From assembly GCA_002686705.1 (NCBI GenBank), contig NYYH01000080.1:1-11394 (forward strand): DNA of 11,394 nt, read 5' to 3'. Of this stretch, positions 7,121-11,394 are shown piece by piece. The notes under the pieces are model-generated. The model had not been told where the DNA came from, did not search any database, and was given only the letters and a program-made list of their open reading frames with translations. Position numbers and translations under genes: made by a program. The DNA comes from Bacteroidota bacterium. GTDB taxonomy: Bacteria > Bacteroidota > Bacteroidia > Bacteroidales > F082. Every line of letters starts with the position of its first letter. The first letter of the stretch is position 1.

Positions 7121-8923
7121 TTACCTAGAGATTACTACTTTCTTAGTAAGTACTTGATGTGCCGTATAGATTGACAGCAGATAAATACCCGGTTTAATAT
7201 GTTGAGTAGAGATCCTAAACGATTGGGAATTATCTATTTCAACATTCGCAGACAGCACAACTTTTCCGAAAGTATTTAATAAACTTACTCCAATTTTTCC
7301 AGTATAATTTCCCAACATTTTAACTTTAATAAAGCTACTAGATGGGTTAGGCCAAACTTTTATTTTCGGTATGTTACTACTCAATTCTTGATGTACATCT
7401 GTAATAACACTATCAGGACATATAGTATTTACACCACCAATTTCATACCGTATCTTTGCTGGAATTGTTCCAACATCCAGCGTGTTAGGAATACCCACAG
7501 ATGGCCAATCTAAGTTATCATTCCAAAAATATGGTTGTTCTGATAAATAATAACTTGAATCACTTAGCGTATTTGTTCCCGGTGGAATAATGTCTCCTTT
7601 AATATTATTACCATATTGAAATTGATCTGCACCAGTCAGAACATACAAACCGTGCAGGAAAGTAAAATTCGTTACCTCGCTTCCAACAAAATTCTGATTA
7701 TTAGTTTCAAGTAAATCGCTTGTAGTCATTATTATTCCATATAATTCAGCGCGATTTCTAAATATGGTGTTAAATGGTCCTGATGGCCCCCAGAAATGAT
7801 CAATTACAATATTTTGTGCTATGTTTCCTTCAAAGAGGTTTGAAAAGGCATAATGGCCATGAAAAGAAATATCACCCGAAGCATCAGGTATTGGTTCGGT
7901 TCGATAAGGTTCTATTGAATAATTATATGAAAAAACATTGCCATTCGAACCTGTTTTTATCATCATAGCGTGCCGCAAATGCTTGAATATATTATTGGTT
8001 ATCAAACATTCGCTTGTGTGATGGCTAAGAGCAACCCCATATCCTCGCATACCAACACCATCATACGTAAATGCATCATGGAAATAGCAACCATCAACGA
8101 GTATATTTAGACTTGTATTTATCGAGACATGTGCACCAACACTTGTATCACTTTCTACTCCACTTATTATACAATTTGCTGCCATATTTGTATAGATGTT
8201 CGCTCCTGCTCCTTCCACTGGCTGATCTATACGCTTAATTTTCATGCATTGAATACCTGCATTTGAGATAGGGTCTATTGGCCTGACTTCGGGGTTGAGA
8301 TCTTCGGAATAATCTATTCTTAGATCACTCTCAAGCAATAATTTATTTCCTACAATTGCTATAACTCTTGTTATCTGTCCTACTGAATAATCAGCCCATG
8401 AAATAGGCACAACATCCCAAGCACCATTCTCTTGTCTTATTTCGATATAATCACTAACACTAAACTGGCTTATATCAGAAATAGTTATCAAATTGTTACC
8501 TTTATTATAACCTCCAGTTATAGCCACAAAATCAGATGTTTGTACTTTTGAAATAGATATACAATTTGTAGAAGTTTCTCCCATATCAAATATCAAGGTC
8601 GAGAATTCGGAACCAGATCCTTTTAGTATACAACTGTCCTTTAAGATAATTGGTTCCTCAATAAGGTAATCACCTTCAGGAAAATAGACATAACCGGGAT
8701 GGTTATTTAACGATTCAATTGCACTCATAATAGCTGGTTGATCATTAGTGACACCATTTCCAGTAGCACCAAAATCCATGACATTTAATTGAACATCAGG
8801 CTGGAAATAGGTTATGTTTTGAATTGCTGATTCCCAATCAACACGCCTGTCTTCTGGTATAACCTGTCCAATTAAATTTAGAATCAAAAAAACCAGGACT
8901 GTTATTAATAACAATTTTTTCAT
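7121..8923 (-). CDS. Secreted right-handed beta-helix protein (pectate lyase 3 fold) with T9SS C-terminal sorting domain
   Basis: The protein is predicted to be exported by Sec and then by the type IX system to the cell surface or medium. A signal peptide covers residues 1-20 (Lys-Lys, then a long hydrophobic run ending LNLIGQ). A pectate lyase superfamily (Pfam Pectate_lyase_3-like) entry follows, with MDFGATGNGVTNDQPAI (49-65) and FPEGDYLIEEP (81-91). Rungs of a parallel beta-helix follow, rich in Asn, Ile and Ser, to roughly residue 400. The last 82 residues (519-600) match the Por secretion C-terminal sorting domain: it opens with KVWPNPSSSFI, has a central LLNTFGKVV and a KPGIYLLSI motif, and ends in KKVVISR. 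A polysaccharide-lyase or glycoside-hydrolase-like role is possible, but the catalytic residues cannot be assigned by eye. It is first in a two-gene operon with the PLP enzyme. Confidence 0.9.
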   Translation of the reverse strand: MKKLLLITVLVFLILNLIGQVIPEDRRVDWESAIQNITYFQPDVQLNVMDFGATGNGVTNDQPAIMSAIESLNNHPGYVYFPEGDYLIEEPIILKDSCILKGSGSEFSTLIFDMGETSTNCISISKVQTSDFVAITGGYNKGNNLITISDISQFSVSDYIEIRQENGAWDVVPISWADYSVGQITRVIAIVGNKLLLESDLRIDYSEDLNPEVRPIDPISNAGIQCMKIKRIDQPVEGAGANIYTNMAANCIISGVESDTSVGAHVSINTSLNILVDGCYFHDAFTYDGVGMRGYGVALSHHTSECLITNNIFKHLRHAMMIKTGSNGNVFSYNYSIEPYRTEPIPDASGDISFHGHYAFSNLFEGNIAQNIVIDHFWGPSGPFNTIFRNRAELYGIIMTTSDLLETNNQNFVGSEVTNFTFLHGLYVLTGADQFQYGNNIKGDIIPPGTNTLSDSSYYLSEQPYFWNDNLDWPSVGIPNTLDVGTIPAKIRYEIGGVNTICPDSVITDVHQELSSNIPKIKVWPNPSSSFIKVKMLGNYTGKIGVSLLNTFGKVVLSANVEIDNSQSFRISTQHIKPGIYLLSIYTAHQVLTKKVVISR

Positions 8924-8944
8924 TTATGCGTTGAAATTAGAGTA

Positions 8945-8952
8945 TAAAGGTA
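8945..8952 (-). promoter_or_regulatory. Possible -7 box for the beta-helix/PLP enzyme operon
   Basis: On the minus strand TACCTTTA matches seven of eight positions of the Bacteroidota -7 box TAnnTTTG, 21 bases upstream of the ATG at 8923. No TTG element is correctly spaced. It sits in a 62-bp divergent intergenic region shared with the GldN-like gene. Confidence 0.4.
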
Positions 8953-8960
8953 ACATTTTT

Positions 8961-8968
8961 TAATTTTG
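8961..8968 (+). promoter_or_regulatory. -7 box for the GldN-like lipoprotein gene
   Basis: TAATTTTG is a perfect TAnnTTTG match, 17 bases before the ATG at 8986, implying a very short leader. The nearest upstream TTG (8931-8933) is too far away to be the normal -33 element. The two divergent -7 boxes are only 8 bases apart, so the two transcription units would compete for or share regulation. Confidence 0.5.
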
Positions 8969-8985
8969 AGTTAAATTGTACAACT

Positions 8986-9531
8986 ATGAAATATGGATTT
9001 TACATTCTAATTATTCTTTTCGTACCTACCTTCTTTGCCTGTCAACATGATAAGAACGAGGTTATTACTGAAAAAATTCAATATGATGTTAATATTAAAA
9101 GTCCAGATCCTGAATATGACTGGTGGATTCAAAATTTGGTTGGGCCACAAAGGGAAAAGCTGGTTGATTTAATAATTGACGGAGCAAAATCAGGTAAGTG
9201 GCAGGCTTATGATTATTTTAATAACCCAATTGATAAACTCGAGGTTCGAGACATTTTTTCTGATACTATGATAGTTACAATGAGGAAAAATGAACCTCCG
9301 TACGACCTGTTTGACACAACGATAATTAATAATATTCTTCCTGAAGATATAATTCGATTAAGGTTTTTAGAAGAATGGTGTATTGTTCCTGAGAACCTTA
9401 ATTTTAGCAAAAAGATTATTGGTTTGGCACCTGTCGCGCGCCGATTGGATTTTAACGGAATTGAAAGATGGCAACCCTTATTCTGGATTTATACAGATGA
9501 TAAATTTATTGAGGACTTGAAAATAAACTAA
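8986..9531 (+). CDS. GldN/PorN-like lipoprotein
   Basis: A short signal peptide ends in a lipobox FFAC with the lipidated Cys at residue 19, so the mature protein should be membrane-anchored. The C-terminal half resembles GldN/PorN, a periplasmic partner of the T9SS/gliding ring: RLRFLEEW (124-131), then a spaced F-S-K, IIGLAPV (144-150) and PLFWIYTDD (164-172) follow the same order and spacing as the IKEEW / FDKQRS / RIIGIAP / PMFWIY block I know from GldN. The middle DLIIDGAKSGKWQAYD (61-76) also fits GldN. It is 181 residues, shorter than GldN (roughly 280-360), and has its own lipobox, so it is a paralogue rather than the core gldN gene; gldK, gldL and gldM are not adjacent. Its stop lies 7 bp before a frameshifted cupin gene, so the two formed an operon. 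The homology is recalled from motifs, not from an alignment. Confidence 0.75.
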   Translation: MKYGFYILIILFVPTFFACQHDKNEVITEKIQYDVNIKSPDPEYDWWIQNLVGPQREKLVDLIIDGAKSGKWQAYDYFNNPIDKLEVRDIFSDTMIVTMRKNEPPYDLFDTTIINNILPEDIIRLRFLEEWCIVPENLNFSKKIIGLAPVARRLDFNGIERWQPLFWIYTDDKFIEDLKIN

Positions 9532-9538
9532 CAACGCT

Positions 9539-9890
9539 ATGAAAATTGTTTCACTAAATAAGGTACAAAAAAATAAAGTTGAGATGACAGGGGCATCTGG
9601 TGCCTCCAAACAAATTCCTCTTTCAAAAAATGATGGTGCACCTGTTTATTCATAATCGGGTATTTACTCTTGAACCTGGTGGCTACACACCCTATCACAA
9701 ACATAATTATGAGCACATGAATTATATTATTGAAGGCGAAGGATATATAATAAACGAAGCTGGGGAAAAATTAAATGTTAATAAAGGTGATTTTGCTTTA
9801 GTTTCGCCTAATGAAAAACATCAATATCGCAATAAGTCGTCTGATAACCCATTTGTTATGATTTGTGGTGTTCCTAAAGATTTTGAATAA
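9539..9890 (+). pseudogene. Small cupin-domain protein gene, interrupted by a 1-base frameshift
   Basis: The natural start is the ATG at 9539, 7 bp after the lipoprotein stop. It reads MKIVSLNKVQKNKVEMTGAS, then KQIPLSKNDGAPVYS, and meets TAA at 9653-9655. The remainder is in the next frame from about 9657: RVFTLEPGGYTPYHKHNYEH, IIEGEG, GDFALVSPNEKHQYRN and a final VPKDFE, ending with TAA at 9888. Removing one base within TAAT (9653-9656) restores a single 116-residue single-domain cupin of typical length, reading PVYSYRVF across the join. Cupin motif 1 (HKH...EH) and motif 2 (ending in the metal-ligand His of NEKH) are intact, so the protein was probably a small metal-binding sensor or enzyme of unknown substrate. 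A GTG start at 9600 would encode only the C-terminal part with an unnatural leader. The break could be a mutation or a sequencing error. Confidence 0.85.
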
Positions 9891-9972
9891 GTGCAACTAC
9901 CTGACTTCCTTTAAATAAATTGATTTGAATTAATCGGTTTGCAACTAAATTACAAAGGCATTTTTTGGTTGA

Positions 9973-11070
9973 TTACTGAGATGATTTACTAGATTGGTTC
10001 TTACTTAAAAGTACTTCTCTCCCTTCAACCTGATAACTTGTAAGTTCACCATACATATTATATGATTTAACGGTTGATGTTTCACTGCCGGTTATTGTAT
10101 TAAACACAGTTAGTCCTTTATCAATTAGTTGAACATACGTAGGGTCACCAGATTTTTTCGATTCCTTTTTCTTAAATCCTAGTTTAGATCCAAGCTTTTT
10201 AATCTGATTATTGAAAATGCTAGCAATTAAACCTTTGTCAGACTTGCTATTAACTTCAGCATTTGCTAGAATACCATTGTCAATATTTTCTGTGACTGTT
10301 AATAAATTACTTTTTTCGTGTTCAATAATAAGGGCAAAATCATCTACGTTAACTAATTGTATGTTAATTCTTTTGCTTTCAACGTATGCAAGTAGCATTT
10401 CTTCGCGTTTACCCTTTAAGATATCATCATCAGAAGCTGGAATTATAGATAATTGTCTGAACTGGGGATCAAATTTAGGGATTGTTTCTGATGATAGTGA
10501 ATTTGAAATTGCCTTTGGAATTATTTTATTTACAGAGGTAAATCTTTCACGTGATGCAGGTTGTTGATCAAAAAGAAACCAGTAAGAAGTAAATAAAATA
10601 ATCAATGCTGCTGCCGCAGAATACCAGACTGGACTTAGTTTGGATTTCTGTTTTAGCAGATTCTTATCAGAAAAAATAACATCTCCAACCGGTACTAATT
10701 TTAATTTATTGTGAATTTCAAACTCCTGCTTTAAGTTTGGATTTTTATTAAGGAACTGTGATAATGTTTTCTTCTCTTCGTCGGATAAATCATTTTCATA
10801 ATTAGCAATGAAATACTCTTCATAATTATCCTCATTTATACTATTAATAGAAATAATAGGTCTTTTTTTAAGGTTGTCTTTCTTGGAAAATATATTTTTG
10901 TCAGCCTTGAGAGTTATATCATTTACACTGCTAATTTCTTCCTTTATATCAGGATTATTACCCAAAAAATCATCAAAACAATCTCTCTCAAAAGTATTCA
11001 GAGAACCCTCAAGATAGTCAATCACATACTCTTCGTAATTCGCTCTATTTATGTCAATATTATTCTTCAT
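9973..11070 (-). CDS. Membrane-anchored anti-sigma factor with duplicated N-terminal module
   Basis: This gene lies 2 bp after the ECF sigma gene on the same strand, and that arrangement is the main reason for the call. The predicted cytoplasmic part (1-145) contains two copies of a roughly 40-residue module: repeat 1 at 7-45 (INRANYEEYVIDYLEGSL, ending NNPDIKEEI) and repeat 2 at 78-117 (INEDNYEEYFIANYENDLS, ending KNPNLKQEF). The NYEEYxIxxxEgxLs start and NPxxKxE end resemble the sigma-binding N-termini of Bacteroidota anti-sigma proteins, which usually have one copy. A single transmembrane helix follows (149-167, WYSAAAALIILFTSYWFLF). The periplasmic portion (170-365) has no domain I recognise and ends in a Ser/Gln/Lys-rich tail. 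It lacks the HxxxCxxC zinc motif of ZAS anti-sigmas. Its extracytoplasmic signal is unknown. Confidence 0.78.
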   Translation of the reverse strand: MKNNIDINRANYEEYVIDYLEGSLNTFERDCFDDFLGNNPDIKEEISSVNDITLKADKNIFSKKDNLKKRPIISINSINEDNYEEYFIANYENDLSDEEKKTLSQFLNKNPNLKQEFEIHNKLKLVPVGDVIFSDKNLLKQKSKLSPVWYSAAAALIILFTSYWFLFDQQPASRERFTSVNKIIPKAISNSLSSETIPKFDPQFRQLSIIPASDDDILKGKREEMLLAYVESKRINIQLVNVDDFALIIEHEKSNLLTVTENIDNGILANAEVNSKSDKGLIASIFNNQIKKLGSKLGFKKKESKKSGDPTYVQLIDKGLTVFNTITGSETSTVKSYNMYGELTSYQVEGREVLLSKNQSSKSSQ

Positions 11071-11072
11071 TC

Positions 11073-11387
11073 TCAGATAACAAACTCTGGGCTCACTATA
11101 AATTTCTTCAAAAACACACGTGCACGATATATATAAACTTTAACCTGCGATTCACTAAGATTGGTTATTTTTCCAATCTCTTCATATGAATAACCCTCAT
11201 AATCACGCAACATAACAACCGATCGTTGGATTTCGGGAAGTTTATCCACAGCCAAATTAAGTATCTCCTTTAAATCAGTAAAGCTGTTATATGACTCACC
11301 ATGAATGCTTTCCAGATTGTCAATTGAAATACTACTTGAAGTTACCCCATTTTTTAAGTGAAGCCAAATTCTAATTGCTCTATATCT
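11073..11387 (-). CDS. ECF RNA polymerase sigma factor, C-terminal part (region 4); partial or frameshifted at window edge
   Basis: Sigma-70 region 4 is clear: LPEIQRSVVMLRDYEGYSYE, then EIGKITNLSESQVKVYIYRA, a helix-turn-helix that recognises the -35 element. The frame continues upstream through a linker (WLHLKNGVTSSS, ISIDNLESIHGES) to RYRAIRI and then meets consecutive stops TAG and TGA at 11390-11391, four bases short of the edge. Region 2, the -10-binding and core-binding part, is therefore not readable here. In the neighbouring frame the last bases read Asp-Arg, and dropping a GA from the GAGATATAGAG tract would give DRYRAIR, a plausible end of region 2, so a frameshift at the edge is possible. 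It overlaps nothing and is followed after 2 bp by the anti-sigma gene, so the pair is almost certainly co-transcribed. Family assignment is strong; gene integrity is uncertain. Confidence 0.8.
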   Translation of the reverse strand, partial: RYRAIRIWLHLKNGVTSSSISIDNLESIHGESYNSFTDLKEILNLAVDKLPEIQRSVVMLRDYEGYSYEEIGKITNLSESQVKVYIYRARVFLKKFIVSPEFVI

Positions 11388-11394
11388 CTATCAG

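Noticed and set aside
9646..9660. Programmed +1 frameshift at TCA TAA T in the cupin gene
   Set aside because: A slip at the stop codon would restore the frame, but there is no upstream Shine-Dalgarno-like stimulator or known frameshift precedent in this family. A one-base insertion or sequencing error is simpler.
9600..9890. GTG-started reading frame as a complete cupin gene
   Set aside because: Its first 19 residues are out-of-frame translation of the true N-terminus. The typical cupin N-terminal sequence begins at the ATG at 9539 in the adjacent frame.
9891..9972. Convergent intergenic region searched for a terminator or promoter
   Set aside because: No stem with a T tract is convincing. 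A minus-strand TGCCTTTG (one mismatch to TAnnTTTG) points into the end of the cupin gene with no suitable gene downstream.
1..11394. CRISPR array, tRNA, rRNA, transposase or phage genes
   Set aside because: No regularly spaced direct repeats, no tRNA-like cloverleaf or rRNA segments, and no transposase or integrase motifs were seen on either strand.

Overview
The window looks like chromosomal DNA from a low-GC Bacteroidota, probably a Bacteroidia-class (Bacteroidales/Marinilabiliales-like) organism. The evidence is a secreted protein ending in a type IX secretion (T9SS) sorting domain, a lipoprotein resembling the gliding/T9SS protein GldN, a Bacteroidota-style ECF sigma/anti-sigma pair, several TAnnTTTG promoter -7 boxes, and almost no Shine-Dalgarno sequences. 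There are no tRNA or rRNA genes, CRISPR arrays, transposases or phage genes.

Left part (1-4790). A sugar/H+ symporter of the MFS sugar porter family is followed by htpG (Hsp90) on the same strand. htpG appears to have its own promoter, which resembles a sigma-54 -24/-12 element, and it ends at a clear intrinsic terminator. Convergent to htpG is a broken RimK/DcsG-like ATP-grasp gene carrying one in-frame stop and one single-base frameshift in a G run. Next comes a 227-bp intergenic region with two closely spaced perfect hairpins. They have related stems and complementary loops, and look like an inverted pair of REP-type elements.

Middle part (4791-8985). A RhlE-type DEAD-box RNA helicase runs rightward. 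Its stop codon overlaps the stop of a convergent two-gene minus-strand operon. That operon encodes a secreted beta-helix (pectate lyase 3 fold) protein with a T9SS C-terminal domain and, 3 bp downstream, a cytoplasmic PLP enzyme of the D-threonine aldolase/D-serine dehydratase family.

Right part (8986-11394). Transcribed divergently from the beta-helix gene is a GldN-like lipoprotein, then a small cupin gene disrupted by a 1-base frameshift. Convergent to these is an ECF sigma factor (incomplete, running to or broken at the window edge) and its membrane anti-sigma partner, which carries a duplicated N-terminal module.

The most noteworthy signals are the GldN-like lipoprotein beside a T9SS cargo gene, the REP-like hairpin pair, the sigma-54-like htpG promoter, and two or three frame-disrupted genes within 11 kb. 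The last could be real gene decay or uncorrected sequencing errors. I see no convincing complete, previously undescribed multi-gene system. The GldN-like/T9SS-cargo neighbourhood is the best candidate for something new.
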